64,000 nt of DNA from Lunularia cruciata (lineage: Eukaryota; Streptophyta; Marchantiopsida; Lunulariales; Lunulariaceae): contig OX419758.1 of assembly GCA_948567375.1 (NCBI GenBank), forward strand, positions 33,361,001 through 33,425,000, written 5' to 3'. Position 1 is the first letter of the stretch. Every line of letters begins with the position of its first letter. Position numbers and translations under genes: made by a program. Positions 1 to 12,475 of the stretch are shown here, in pieces. The notes below the pieces were generated by a model. The model had not been told where the DNA came from. It ran no database searches and saw nothing but the letters and a program-made list of their open reading frames with translations.

Positions 1-356
1 TCAGAGCATGTTGACATGGAAAGATAGATGAGGAGATGGTGCCAAGCTAGCATCCATGTGCTTTTTGTGTATATTGACTAAGGCTTTGGTAGTATCTCTC
101 TCAATACAAACAAGAGGAGTTCTTGAGGTCTTAGATCCAAAGAGTGTAGATATTTATATAGGTCAGAAATATATTCATGATGATGGACTTTCTTTGCACT
201 GATGTTGTGGGTGGCATAGTTGGTGCCAAGGAGAGAGATGATGTCCTTCAATGAGTTAGGGGGTTTAGATTAGAGAGTAAACATCTTCTTTGGGTATGGG
301 AAGATGGTAGAGTTTGAGTAATACCCTTTCCATCGCAAAGGAAACAATTTGTATGA

Positions 357-1445
357 TATGCTCATAAGGAGCTATGACATTTTGGAGTAAAGTAGACATA
401 TAGCTTACTTCAAAGTCATTCTAGGTGGCATGGCATGAAAAATAAGTACAATATTTTGTTGCCAAATATGTGATTGTTGACCAATTTAGAGCATCATTCA
501 ATGATCTTATGCCATACTTACACCCATTACCTATCATGAGGTTGGGCTACTATTGTAGTTTAGACTTTGTTAGACCTTTACCATTGATTGTGAGATATCA
601 TCAATATTTTTTGGTTATGGTGGAGCATTTTTCCAAGTAGATTGAGTTGGTAGTATTTCCTTACAAGTCCAATGAAAGGATAGCTTACTTGTTCCTAGAT
701 TGGGTTCTTAGTCATTTTGGTGCACCAATTGAAGTCTTGATTGATCAAGGGTATAGAGTTTTTGGGAGAGTTTCAAGTTTTGTGTGACAAGGTCTTGATT
801 GATCACCATACTATCTCTTAGGATCACCTTGAGGTGGATGGTTTTGCATAAAGAGTGGTTCAAAAAATGAAGAGAGTATTGTGTTAGTATGGTTTGTAAA
901 GAGTCCACTTGAGAGATTGGGATCTCTAATTACCTTGGTTAGCTATGGTCTATCCATTTAGCTCCGTAGGATCCTTTTCATCCTTTTCTCCCTACTTTTT
1001 ACTTTATAGACAAGATCCAAATTTACCTACAATCATTTGTCATGATATGGTTTTAGTTATAGACTTGGATGATCCAGATGTATGGATGAGTGTATGTTCT
1101 CAATAGGCAAAGATCTTTTGGAGAGAGATGTTAATAGTCTTTGAGAACTTAGTGATTGCTTAGCATAGGGATACTTTACTTTATACCACTATTCAAGGGG
1201 GGAGGTTTTAGACTCTCAATTTTTTGATTCTATCCAAGTGGTTATATATATCTATAGTAGACTACATTGATAACTCTTGATGTGACTATATGCAATACTA
1301 TCTTGAGAGTGCATGAGGTTTTGCCTTCTAGAGTCCTCATATTGGAAAGACATGATGCTATTGTGTGGGAAGATCATGTGCACCATACCACCTCCCAAAC
1401 ATTGATGGCACAATGTACTCAAGCTTGGTAGTTGTATGTGCAAGC
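357..1445 (+). pseudogene. Gypsy integrase remnant (zinc finger, core, C-terminal domain)
   Basis: Read on the plus strand with several stops and shifts. Near 357-425 are the HFGVK and SLLQSH blocks of the HHCC zinc-binding region. Near 515-640 are LHPLPIM, SLDF and VMVEHFSK, the start of the integrase core with its first catalytic Asp. Near 660-752 are FLDWVLSHFGAPIEVL and DQG, around the second catalytic Asp. Near 800-900 are residues matching the HxxxDGxAER region and VQKMKR. Near 1150-1200 are ENLVIAQHRDTL and IQGGRF, then near 1265-1400 TLDVTICNTILRVHEVLPS and VWEDHV. This would integrate the element's DNA copy; here it is dead. Confidence 0.75.
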
Positions 1446-1460
1446 TTACATTATATGTTA

Positions 1461-1566
1461 TGTGGCTCTTTGGGTTGATCTACTACCATCTTGGTGTGTG
1501 ATAGTTGTTTGAGTGGATTTCATATGGCATGTTTGACCCTTCCTTTCATGATGGTTCCTCAAGGGT
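1461..1566 (+). pseudogene. PHD-finger remnant at the C-terminus of the gypsy integrase
   Basis: In one frame the plus strand reads CGSLG, stop, STTILVCDSC, then LSGFHMACLTLP, then VPQG, stop, W. This is the centre and end of a C4HC3 PHD finger: the CxxC pair in CDSC, the H-x-x-C pair in HMAC, and the late Trp. Two in-frame stops show it is dead. PHD fingers bind histone H3 tails, so a targeting role like that of chromodomains in chromoviruses is a reasonable inference. It follows the integrase C-terminal domain directly. Confidence 0.65.
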
Positions 1567-2540
1567 AGTGGTTGTCCTTGATGTATGTAACACTATAGCT
1601 AGTTTACTCTTTATGTGATATAGATTGTAAAAAAACAACTAACAGTAGTGCTTGGTAGCACCTAACCTTTAAATTTTTGCTCACTATAGAAAATATCACA
1701 TACTTAGAGTAGGCGGGTATGTGCAGTTAGAGAGAACTAACTACCAATTAAGAGGTGATTGTGTGTATTTGGAGTTCATGTGTGACATTTCTATATGAGT
1801 TATGCTTCTATAGTGTATGATGTTGATAATAATGTATGTTATGTAGTGATGGATATGCACACGACAACTATCATAACATTTGCAACACCAAAGCTAGTTT
1901 GTAGGATGTTGGAGTGTTAGTTTTGGTGGTCATTGTATTATGAGTAGTTGCTCAAGGACTGCTTAGTGGTGGCTAAATATAGAATTAAGTTGATTGATCA
2001 TATTGTTGAAGCTACTATTTGCACTATGAGATGTCAGATGCTTTTTTAGGGCTGGATTCTTGGCCACTCTAGAGGACGTATACCTTGAAGTGCAACTTTA
2101 GAGAGCTCACTTATTCTATGTCAAGCCTTCAAGCTCTTGGTTATGGTAGACAAAGGCTTGCAAGCATCACCTTGATTCTCTTACTAGAGTGGACGTGGCT
2201 TATCAATGTGATCAAAACCAATATTGGCAATATATATTGAGTGTTCAGATTTGATACTTGATTTGAGTTGTGATTGCTTGATTATTGTGGGTCTTTGGGG
2301 TTCATGTATGAATTTCTATATGAGTTGTACTTCTATAATGTATGAAATTGATAGCAATGTATGTTGTGTAATGATGAATATAGGCATAACAACATCCTCA
2401 TTGATATGCATTTACCTTATAAAGATAGGATATGCTCTTGTGGAGCAAAAGGCTCTAGAGCTTAGCTCCATGCCTTCCTTGATTGAGGGCTTATGCTTCA
2501 CATTTGAAGAATCTACTATGGCATTCCATTGACATTTGGG

Positions 2541-5500
2541 TTTACTACATCCAACATTTGTAGTGCTACCAAATCAATGTGATTGCAGATTTCTATAGAC
2601 CCACATAGCATAAATATTTATATGTGCTTTAAGTGTAGAGTTCACTAGAGTTCATAATGCCATTCAATAGATAGTCTTACATATCTTAAAATCTACACAA
2701 TCCCAAGTACAAAATTGAACATTAGCTACATTTGATTTGACAACCTCCTTAGATATGGGAAGGAATAGTTAACTTCACATATGGATGATGCACTTTTTTT
2801 GATGTTGTGATCATGAACCTCCTATAAGCATAGTCATTAGCATGAGTAGGAGCAATCATTACAACAATCATTACAACTAAGTGTAAATTATGCATCATAA
2901 TTATACTTTGCTGAAGTAGTAGAGCAATTGTCATTACTCCTTGTACCAAGTCCCTACTTGAAAACTCATGAGTACCAAGGCAAAATTGGTTGCTCCCAAT
3001 AGTGCCACTCAAAATAATAAATATGCAGCGGAAGGCTACATAACCAAAAGGCTATAAAAACAAACAAATGGAGCTTAAGTTCTCCCAAAAGAGCAGAAAC
3101 ATGAAAAATGTAGAATGTAGCCAAAAACAAAATATTCAACAAGCAGAGGAAGAAAAGAAAATCAAAGGCAGGAGAGTGTGCGGGATTCAAGACATCCCTT
3201 GAAAATGCTTACAGTGCAACATAGATTAATATTTGTAGCAAGTAAAACCTAGCAAATTTTACTTATGAAGGAAAATCAAGGATAGAGTAATAAGACTACA
3301 CAAGAGAGCAAACCACAAAGAACACAAGAGAAGTTAGTAGGAAAATGACAAAATGAGCAAAGTTGGTTGAGTGTCAAACGGAGAGCCAAGAGTAAGGCAG
3401 AATGGATAGGCACCAGAGGTGGAACTACCAATGGAGGAACGAAAGAACAATGATCCAAATGAGAATGATGACCTAAATGAGCAAAAAGCACAGGGGAGGG
3501 GAGAGGGTTTTGAGGGAAGGATTGCCTTGGGTGTTTAGAGAGGCCTCAGGAACTATGAAGGAAAGGAGCTATAGGGCGAGATGGTGCCACAAGTCAGCCA
3601 ATCAAGAGAAGGGTATAAGTTCGTATGAGCAGTTGAAAGGCTGGACAAAGAGATGTTTTGGAGACTAACTCCAGTAGGGATGCACTATCAATCAATAGAA
3701 CAGATAGAGTATACCACTGTATATCATTGTAACTACTCTACATATTACTCGATAGAGTGTATCAATGGAACTACTCTAAGCCAATGATCAAAATGAGAGA
3801 AGACCTGAGAAAAGATGGTTAAATATGAAATAAAGTCTGCGTTGTCAGATGAGCAGAAGAAGAAATCTGGAAGAGAACATAATATACCTGGTGAAGACCT
3901 GAAAGATAACCAAGATTATTAAAACAAAGGCAAAGAAATCAGATAAAATCGAAACAGGCAATAGAAAACACACATTGGAAGCTAAGAGAGGAAAACCAGA
4001 CAGAAATCTAATGCAAAATGAAAGAAGAGAGTGACATGGAAGGAGGAGGTTTGAAGAGAAAGAGAACCTTGGATTCTCGGTATGGTTAAGTGATCCGTCA
4101 CGTGGAGTAAAATATCATAGTCATATAAAAAGACAAAAACACATGCTATTGAAAGAGACATGAGATTAACTAAATATGAAATGTGCAAATCGTGATGACC
4201 AATGAAACACTAAACTAATGTAAAGAATCTACCAGATTAAATGAGAGGTAAAGCACGAACAGAATATCACTATACTAAATAATGCATGTAGTGAAATAAA
4301 CAAGCTGTAATTGAAGACCACAAGTCAAAAGTAAACCATTCCAGTGGATATGAAATTGACAGACTGTACATAATACATATAAGGGAACCATGAAGCAAAA
4401 CAACAGAGTTGAGTTGGGGCGAAGGGGAAGAGAGTGGATAGTCTCTTCCCTTGTAGTTCATGGTGTATATAGTGCACTTATCTTTAAATACGTTACCTTT
4501 CTAGTGAATCAATTGATACACTTTTCTGTTTGATATTGATCATTATCAACCCATAGTTGATCTATCTAGTACTATAGATGCTGATATATAAAATATAAAA
4601 ATATTTTAATGTAAAAATGTAAAATTTCTTAGAACACTCAATATCTTATAGATATTTTGGCAAAATTTATTTAGATACTATGTATCCACTTATCATGGCT
4701 GGGAACGAAGGAAGAATAAATCTTGTGTTATCAGATTCATCAACTATTCTATCTATAAACTTTTACAAAACCTAGAATCATGTAAGGTTTCTATGTCTTT
4801 GTTGGCATCTCTTATTGATATAAGGGATTAACATATATTTCGATTTCTATTTATAATATATAAAAAAAATTTTCTTCCAATAAATATACGAATATTTTTT
4901 TATCAAATTTAGAAATTTGGAACATTTTTTATGAGTGAAATGAAAATATGCTTCCTTTTATTGTTGAAAAGAAACTAAATAATCATAATTTTAATACTGC
5001 ATTGTGTTCTTTTTGCAACTTTATTCTTGAGAGAATTAGAACACATATGTCTGTTGGGGTCTTGTCGGAGTTTGTTACTTTAGTGAGAACATTCGATACA
5101 AAACACATGCTTTTTAATTATTAAAATCGAGAGTACTTGAGCATTAAATAATTAAGTGAGAACACTGAAATTTTAAACATATCAACTTTCTTTGTTAAAA
5201 CTGAGAACATAGCAGTATCAAGTGTTCTGTCAATATTTTAGTTTTGGGCATCGAATTATACCGGTTTGTAGATTGTATGGACAGTAGCGGAACGAAAATA
5301 TCATATGAATATATTGAATCGAGATTTGTCAGGGTCACTAGATATATTTGTTTCTAGACTACAATTTAGAACATTGGCAGAATACAGACGTGGTCAGGGA
5401 AATTTGTCAATATTTATTTTTGGGCGAAGGGTTTTGAGTTTAAAGATTATTGCGACGTACAACAATTCGCCATGGCTACGTACCAACTGTTTTTATTGGG

Positions 5501-6141
5501 AAAATTGGAACAAGTATTTGCTTATTGCCGCTGCTTCGTCCTTTCTTCTAATTTTTTCTGTACGTGCCAATGTTTCAATTCTACTGTCCTCAACAAATTT
5601 GCAAATATATGCACATTACTTTCCCTCCCGAATAGTAGTACATTTTGAGTACTAGATATGAATATTCCCTCATGCTTCGGAAATCATCTTCCAGCTATTA
5701 TTGATATGTCGCAAATACAAAAAGTCCGTTCCTCTTGATAGTATGCCCGATCGTTCGTCCTTTCCCCAGAACCGACTAACGGCATATGGGAAAAGTATGA
5801 TCGGCACTAGCGTTTCCACTCTTGCGCTGTCAATCAATTCGCAAATTGGTACAATTTGGTATAAATCAGGTACAAATGATATGACATGTATGTATAGAAG
5901 CGAAGCTTCAATAAGACAAAGATAGCTTCCATATGACTAACGAGAAGATGTGCTACCCTGTCATTCTAAGAATTCACCTACATTTGAGACCATGTCGCGT
6001 AGAGGTGAGATGGGTGCCTAGTCGAAGATTCAAACTAATCTCTCATAAAACCTTATTTACACTTTCCATCCGTTAAAACTTCAAATACATTATAAGACAC
6101 TTCAGGTTAACGTATGTCAGCCGTCATTCACAACTAGTTTA
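2541..6141. other. Spacer with no supported gene
   Basis: Short open frames of 60-116 codons occur on both strands but none shows a recognisable motif or plausible splice structure. From about 4500 to 5300 the sequence is strongly AT-rich. The longest frame (5305-5655, plus) contains a hydrophobic stretch but is not convincing. The right edge borders the 3' end of the membrane-protein gene. Confidence 0.5.
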
Positions 6142-7620
6142 TTAAGCACTCTCGACAGCTTCAACCACTTTGTAGGGATTCTCGCTTTCGTCACCCTCAA
6201 TATCAAATCCTCTCTGTCTGCTGTCGGATGCAAGGAGGGGCTCTTGCCATTCCTCCCTTTCCCGCTCAGTATTCAGGCGTTCCTGGGCACCACCTCTGAG
6301 CTTCTCAGCTTGACCTCCCAAATGCTCAATTTGTTGCAATTGGATGACTCTGACGACGTTGACAACACCGCCAATCAACAGAAAAGCAGACCCAGCGATC
6401 GCGAAGGACACCGTAAGGTTCTGCGACGTCAATGCCGTTCAAAGTAGTGAGCATGAATAGAGATCTGTCAACATCGTAAAATTTTTTCTCTGCATAAACT
6501 ATTTTGCCCATGTATTAATGTTAAGTAAGCACATCAATCGCACAAATTGTCTCGGTCTAACGGTCATGAATGATACATCTGCATACAACTGATCGGTACC
6601 TTTGCAACGTGCCACGCCGCCACCGGCCAGCTAAGAGCGTTCACAATTCCAGCAACAAGGAGAAGGGTGCTTCCCATGACGAAGGGAAGTGATACTCCTT
6701 TCTGCATTGCCTGAACTTCAATTTCAGCGCTCTCGTACACTTGAAAAGCATTGTGGATTGATCCAATAAGCCACAGTGCAGGTGCAGCGATAATCAGGTT
6801 GTTCGCATGTGAGACCACATCCACCTTCTGGTCAAAGTTCTCAAAATCTCCTAGCGCAAGCTGCAAAGACGGGAAATGTAACCATCACGGACAGAGATAT
6901 CAGATTCCCCGGACAAGTATACAAGACAGTCAGGAAGACTGCAACGGTGAGTGATTCAAGCTCGCTATAATTCACATTCCCAGACGAGAGGGCCAACGAG
7001 GTAGCTTTTATGGAAGCCAATCATTCTAACACGGGGGTCGAATTTCATGTGCTAGTGGGCACCATCGCGATCCGCTCTTCCTTACGATTTTGTACCTCAA
7101 ATTACTCACATATGCCAATTTTTTTGTTGACGTTGCTTAAAACAAGTAAGCGCGTCAAGAAGACTACAATCAGATAGTTAAATTCTACGTAATTGACCGT
7201 TATGCTGCGATGCGCGTTACGTTGAGAGACGGATCCGCTTGAAGTTTGGGATAGAAAACAAACCCTGAGCAAAAGTACAGCTCCGATGAAGTAAACGATA
7301 GCACCGATGCAGTAAACCAAGGGTGCGGCAATTTCAATCAAAGCAAGTTGAGGATCTAGTGTCACCAGCGGCAATCTGAAATCGAAACCTGCCAGTTGAG
7401 CGTATAGATCATGAATATTGGCGATCAAAATCATCACTAGACCTATCAAGATCAACCACAGTCCAGCAGTAGTGTTGTAGCCAGGCAGTAGCAGCGCACA
7501 TCCTGCCGTCGTCAGCAACACAGCTACTAAATATCCAAAGGCATTCGCGTCCTCCCATATGTCTTTATTCCCATTGGGACCATACAGTCTGGTAGCCCTG
7601 ACGGACGCTAATTTCACCAT
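6142..7620 (-). CDS. Multi-pass membrane protein of unknown function, three exons
   Basis: Three minus-strand exons join cleanly in phase 0: 7620-7264, 6860-6600 and 6420-6142. Introns are 403 bp (GT at 7263, AG before 6860) and 179 bp (GT at 6599, AG before 6420). The product is 298 residues, from MVKLASVRATRLYGPNG to KVVEAVESA and a TAA stop. About six hydrophobic segments are visible, near residues 27-46, 51-70, 92-118, 142-163, 177-199 and 207-232. The tail after them is charged (EREREEWQEPLL). The N-terminal RATRLYGPNG block and the HDLYAQLAGFDFRLP loop look strongly constrained. I do not recognise a named family; it looks like a conserved plant membrane protein, and its membrane is not determined. 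The frame is fully open, unlike the surrounding transposons. The start is the first Met of the frame and is followed at once by conserved-looking sequence. Confidence 0.85.
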
Positions 7621-10600
7621 GTTTACTAGTGCACGAAGAGCAATCCAAGTTCTCTACAAGGTCCTCGACCTCAAAATTTCTCCTGCTCCTCACTCCGTGC
7701 CTGCAGTCCCGTCTTCTGTTCCCCCTCTACTCCATATCTCGCTCTATTTCTTCCTCTACCTTTGCCCCGATCGATCACCTGACGTCGATGGGAGTGCATG
7801 CGATTGGAAGCAGTGGTGACTAGGGTTGCACCAAGTAGCTTTCATTCAATAAAAGTGCCACGCGCCCGCAGCATGTTTGATTAACTGCTGGCAAAATTGA
7901 CATGGCCGTCCAGCTTCCATCGCTTCCAATGCCACCTTCACAGATGCTCTGTTCCGCCACATGTCGAAGTGCATGCTCCACGAGTGTTCCGTAAGACTTC
8001 CATCAATCCTTGGGCTTCTCGTTCCGCTGAATGTTCAGTTCTCGTCGTCGAAACCATGAGTCCCGTCACATGCCCTCCTGGCGGCTCTGCTCCCCTTTCT
8101 CCCCATTCTTTTATCTTCATACCGTATGCTTGGACCTGTCGGCCCTTCCTCCATGCCACTTGGCAGAGGCAATTCAAATAGTTTCTCCGTACACAGATCG
8201 TCCGTACTCGACACCAACTTTCTCTCGCTGCTTGACACCTGGATCCTGCTTTTACACCCGGGATACAAGTTTCGCACAAGAGTACAGAGCCATACCGTCC
8301 GTAGCCAGGTGGGAATCGTCCATGATTTGCTATCTTGTTATGTCTTGCTTGATGAAAACTACATACACATACAAACTGTGTGGAACGTAAATGAGAATGG
8401 AAAAGGCAAGAAGAAATCCATTGCAGAACATCTAACAATTTCTCTCTCATCAAATGAGTTTCTAGGGGGGAATTCACTTGGACAGAGGATGAAAACTCAA
8501 CTTTTAGTTTACAATGAAGGTGGGACTATGGGTCCCATCATACTTCTTAGGCTTTATTTCTTGTTTGGCTTGAAGGGGTCCCATCCTACTTGTTATCCTA
8601 TGTCTGCCGGTACTAGAGTTTACAAGAAAAAGTTCGTATCATTTCTAAGAAGAGTGCTCGTAGGAAAATCAAATCTAATCAAATCTAGGAACCTACCTAT
8701 TATTTATTTATTGGCTTAATGGGTCCCCCATCCTCTTGTTATCCTACTCGGTCGCCTTACTAGTCTATTATTTGAATTTACGGATGTTCACTTCTAACAT
8801 AAAAGCGGACCCCATTTAAGAATCCTGAATGGCCATCATCTAGGATCAATTACTCGCTCTATATCATGAGTTTGTCATCGTAAACGAAACAGGAATCTCG
8901 CTCCCCGAGGCAGTAGTGTATCTGAATATCAAAGTCTCCATATTCCAAGATTCCAGGAAGTTGTAGACAGGGTGAGCACTAAGAAGCCCAAATAAGGTCG
9001 AGTGATAAACAATACTGTAATATTTCGAAACAATGTTGACTAGGGAGGACAAATACCCGGAATATAAAATTCCAAAAGGCAGAATTTTTGCGGATTTTAG
9101 AAGACTATAAAGCGGAGTCTAAAAGCGGAGTTTAAATCATTGAAATGCGGATTCCGCAACCAATTTCTGCAATACTGAATTCGAGCGTTTGTTATATAGA
9201 GGGCAGCATTTGATAGTTTTGTGTATATAATATGGAATTCGAACAATTTTACATACAGACTAGAGCATATCACCATCGAACTGGACAGTCATATTATACG
9301 ACTATTCGGCTGAGAACATTTATTCACATGCCGCGGGTGAATGAATGTTAAACCAATTTAAACGTGGATTATCATTGAAAAGCGGAATTCCACACTTTTT
9401 GTGGAATATTTAGTAGATTACAAAAAGGTGGAACTTCGCTGCGGAATTCGGAATTCCTAGTATTTGTACTCCCTAATGATGACCCTGGCCGGACATTACA
9501 AAAGTGGTACTCAATAGGATTGGTATCACTGGTACCATCCTACCAGAACATACAACATCCCCTTACGGCAAGAGGTCTAGCTTTACTCCTAATAACTTCT
9601 AAATGTGGTGAATGACATCATTTTGTGTACTAAACCCCTAAAACTCCTACGCGGTCGCCTTTCTGTTCTCCACTCTTGTGCGACGCGTAGACTTCACTTG
9701 AATGTTATCAACAGTTCAAATCGGTCTAGCATCAAAGTATTGGGTATACAGAGTTGAACTCTAATTTATCTGAACAGGATGCATTCATGATATGGTCAAC
9801 TTGACCTTCTTTTCAGTTTTAGACATTGACTAGCGTCAACAGGTGCAGATTATAGATTAGTACCATTTTGAGAAAGCGGCCGGAAGCCAAATGGTATCCA
9901 GACCATTTGGGTCTGGATATGAATCTGATATTAGCATGAGATGATCTATGGTTCTGCATTTTGAATTAGACCAAAAATTTCAATGTCTTTCTTTACTAAC
10001 CGGTGAGAAGCTATAAATATAGTATGTAATATCTGAAGAGCTGGGCGGGATTTGAGTTCTACAACGATCTGAATGCAAACAGAGAAACGTTTCATATGAA
10101 GACAGTTTGAGTCTATAATCGTTCTATACTTGCTCCTAATTCTAATTACTTCCGTTTCATGAATGACATGTACTTGTACACGAAGCAGAAAGTTGAAGTA
10201 TAACAAACTCACATGTAAGATAAGAAAAGTAGATGTTTAGGAATAAATTAATTTCCATCATACTAGTCATGTAACTAACAACGTTCACACAACAAGAATT
10301 TAAAGCATCATCTTTTATTGAAATTTATAATTATTTACTTGGTAGAGGTATCATTCAAGTTCTTGAATGAAATAAACCAATGCCTGCCTAAAATAGAATG
10401 CTTCTAAATAAAAATATGTTTGGTACTTTTATTATCCAAAAATAGTACGGATCCCTCAGGACTCCCGTGTATTTATTCGTAAGCTTGGGCCTACTGGCCC
10501 AAGGGCCCATAAATTAATATCACCAAAATTCATGAGAAGTATGGAGGCATTATGCATATGCATGTAAACAAACTTGTACCAACAACTTGAATGCTCAAAG

Positions 10601-11340
10601 TAGTTTCATAAGAAAGTACAATGTTATTGACAAGAGAAAACACTTATAGTAGAGTTTAACCAAAGTTTACATACGAAAAGATGTATAATCAAAGAAAATA
10701 GCTAAGCTCTTCAAAAATCAAAGTAGTACCTTTTATCTCTTGTCTTTGTTCTTGCTCTGGAATTAAATGATGCAGATCTTTTTTATCACCCCTAGTGCTA
10801 AATGCTTACTTCTCCGGATCTAGAATTAGTCATATTATTTCTTCTAGACTAGATACCATCCCCTAAGATTATGAATGTTTCATATCCTTCTGCATCCACA
10901 AAAGATATATATATATATATATTATGTTGGGAGCATGTCCATCCTAGTAATTGTTATATCCCATAAATTTTACTATATGGGAATATTTTTGTATTACCTA
11001 CTCTAACCAGGCAAAGTCTTTAATGAGTAAACACTCAAAGTCAGGTATATACTAGTGTAAGCCCCGTGTATGATGTATGAGGCAAAAAAACCCCATTCCC
11101 ACCTCAGTCTCCATCCCCAAAAAAATTATCAAAGGTAATTCCATCCGTAATCCTCATCCACAAAGGCAATTCTATCCATCAAGTAGTTCTGTCCGTAATC
11201 CCTATCTATATCCCCTAGGTACTTGTCTGTGTTCCTAAAGATCATTCCATCTGACACCATCCTAGGTACCTACTTGATTCACCCTACAATCGAAGGGTGA
11301 CAATTGTGTTTTAAATGTTAGTAAGATACTAACAAAGATC
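7621..11340. other. Spacer with no supported gene; upstream region of the membrane-protein gene
   Basis: 7621-8000 is the likely 5' flank of the minus-strand membrane-protein gene and is pyrimidine-rich on the plus strand. A 197-codon plus-strand frame at 8126-8719 has no recognisable motif and overlaps frames on the other strand. Two stretches near 8570-8610 and 8722-8760 share ATCCT..TTGTTATCCTA, a small imperfect duplication. Around 9080-9460 the motif gcgga recurs. From 10300 to 11300 the sequence is AT-rich with no coding signal. Confidence 0.5.
10484..10503. repeat. Perfect 8-bp inverted repeat with 4-base loop (CTTGGGCC-TACT-GGCCCAAG)
   Basis: An exact palindrome in an AT-rich setting, followed at once by a further GGGCCC. 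TGGGCC/GGCCCA is the core of plant site II elements bound by TCP factors, so a promoter element is possible. No gene is recognised close by, so the role is open. Confidence 0.5.
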
Positions 11341-11353
11341 TTTCCTAGCATTG

Positions 11354-12360
11354 TTTAAAGATATTAAGGATGGTGTGCTTGCTGGTGTATTGGCAACAAT
11401 ATGGGTTGTTGAGTTTCTGAAAAGATAACTCTTGCATGTGTACCTTTTTTTGATCCTCAACTAAATGTCAAAGATGACCACACCTGAGCAATATGACACC
11501 ACGGTCTCTGCTAAAATCCTTGACTCAATCATTCAATACATGCATACAAGACAGTGACCAGATGAATGGTACATAGGCCATGCAAAGCTATGCATGCAAG
11601 ATGGCAACCGTACAAAGACATAGCCAAGGGACTTCAATCCTACAACTCATGCAGGTGATGATGGATACCCTATATATTGGTGCATAGAGAGTGGTTTTGT
11701 TTTTGTTGATGCAAAGATGTCATTTCAACAATAGATGGATTGTGCTGCACAACCTATATCTTTCAACAAAGTACCATGTGCATAGCAACATTGAGGTAAA
11801 TTTCTCTCCTCCACTCCAATTGATGCTCTCTTTAGCAAAGCAATGCTTATGTTCTTATTCACTTGCCAAAGCAATGCTTTTATTCTGATTTACTTCTCCC
11901 CCTTTGGGATGTAGATTTGTTCTTCAATCCAAGTTGTCAAAATTATTCAAGTATGTTTACAAGGGGCACAATCACACAATTGCCATCCTTGAAGGCCATG
12001 ACAAGATCACAAAATATGTAGATTCCCAATATGTGTCAACATAAGATGCAATATGACTACTTTTTGAATTCAAAATGCACTTCACTTCACTAACTATCAA
12101 GCAATTGCAAGTTCACCTACCAGATCAGCAATGTGACATTCAATGCAAGTGCGTGTATTGGTGATGTCTTGAATCACAAAGCCAATAGGAAGACAACCTT
12201 AACCGAGTATTTTGCTATAAGTTAGACCAATGAACTTGCTAGAAATACTTTATATGCCGATTTCCCATCTTGCTTCCCGTAGAACTATACAAGAAAGGCA
12301 TGGAAAGTATGACAAAAGGGATATGTTGTGTTGTACTTTGTTAGCTCATTTGTCAATGAA
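11354..12360 (+). pseudogene. Helitron replication-initiator (HUH) domain remnant
   Basis: Near 11354-11460 the plus strand reads FKDIKDGVLAGVL, ATIWVVEFLKR, stop, LLHVYLFLIL. This matches the Helitron block that ends in the HUH motif, with the second His replaced by Tyr (HVY). Further blocks follow in order: KDDHTPEQYD and AKLCMQDGNR (11470-11610), RWIVLHNLYLSTKYHVHSNIEV (split across 11730-11800), and a KYVDSQYVST / LFEFKMHF block (about 12010-12080). The Rep domain nicks and joins DNA during rolling-circle transposition. The changed HUH motif and the stops mean it is inactive. Confidence 0.65.
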
Positions 12361-12475
12361 TGGTAATTCCTTTGAACTCTTTTGACCATTATGAAGAGAG
12401 AAACCATCAAGAGCAATGTGCATGACACCTTTAATTCAGCATGTGTTGCACTTGGCTTCTACAAGACTGACAAAG

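Larger units (their letters stand above)
1..2540 (+). mobile_element. Decayed Ty3/gypsy retrotransposon fragment (element 1)
   Basis: The recognisable part is the 3' half of a gypsy pol gene read on the plus strand: integrase zinc-binding region, integrase core, C-terminal domain and a PHD finger. Stops and frameshifts are frequent, so nothing is translatable. No LTRs were found. Downstream of the PHD finger two related stretches, about 1785-1865 and 2312-2395, share a pattern (ctatatgagtt...tgtatg...), an old internal duplication. The left end runs off the window. Assignment to Ty3/gypsy is from integrase motifs; the exact right border is not visible. Confidence 0.75.

Noticed and set aside
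2749-3491. Run of short minus-strand frames (87, 74 and 71 codons)
   Set aside because: Overlapping, low-complexity, no motifs or splice sites joining them.
5305-5655. 116-codon plus-strand frame as a secreted or membrane protein
   Set aside because: One hydrophobic stretch only, AT-rich context, no homologous-looking block.
8126-8719. 197-codon plus-strand open frame
   Set aside because: No recognisable domain; overlaps long frames on the other strand; no splice or conservation signal seen. Could not be supported as a gene.
10484-10503. Hairpin as a Helitron 3' terminus
   Set aside because: No CTRR end within about 12 bases downstream, and it lies upstream of the Rep/helicase remnant in its reading direction.
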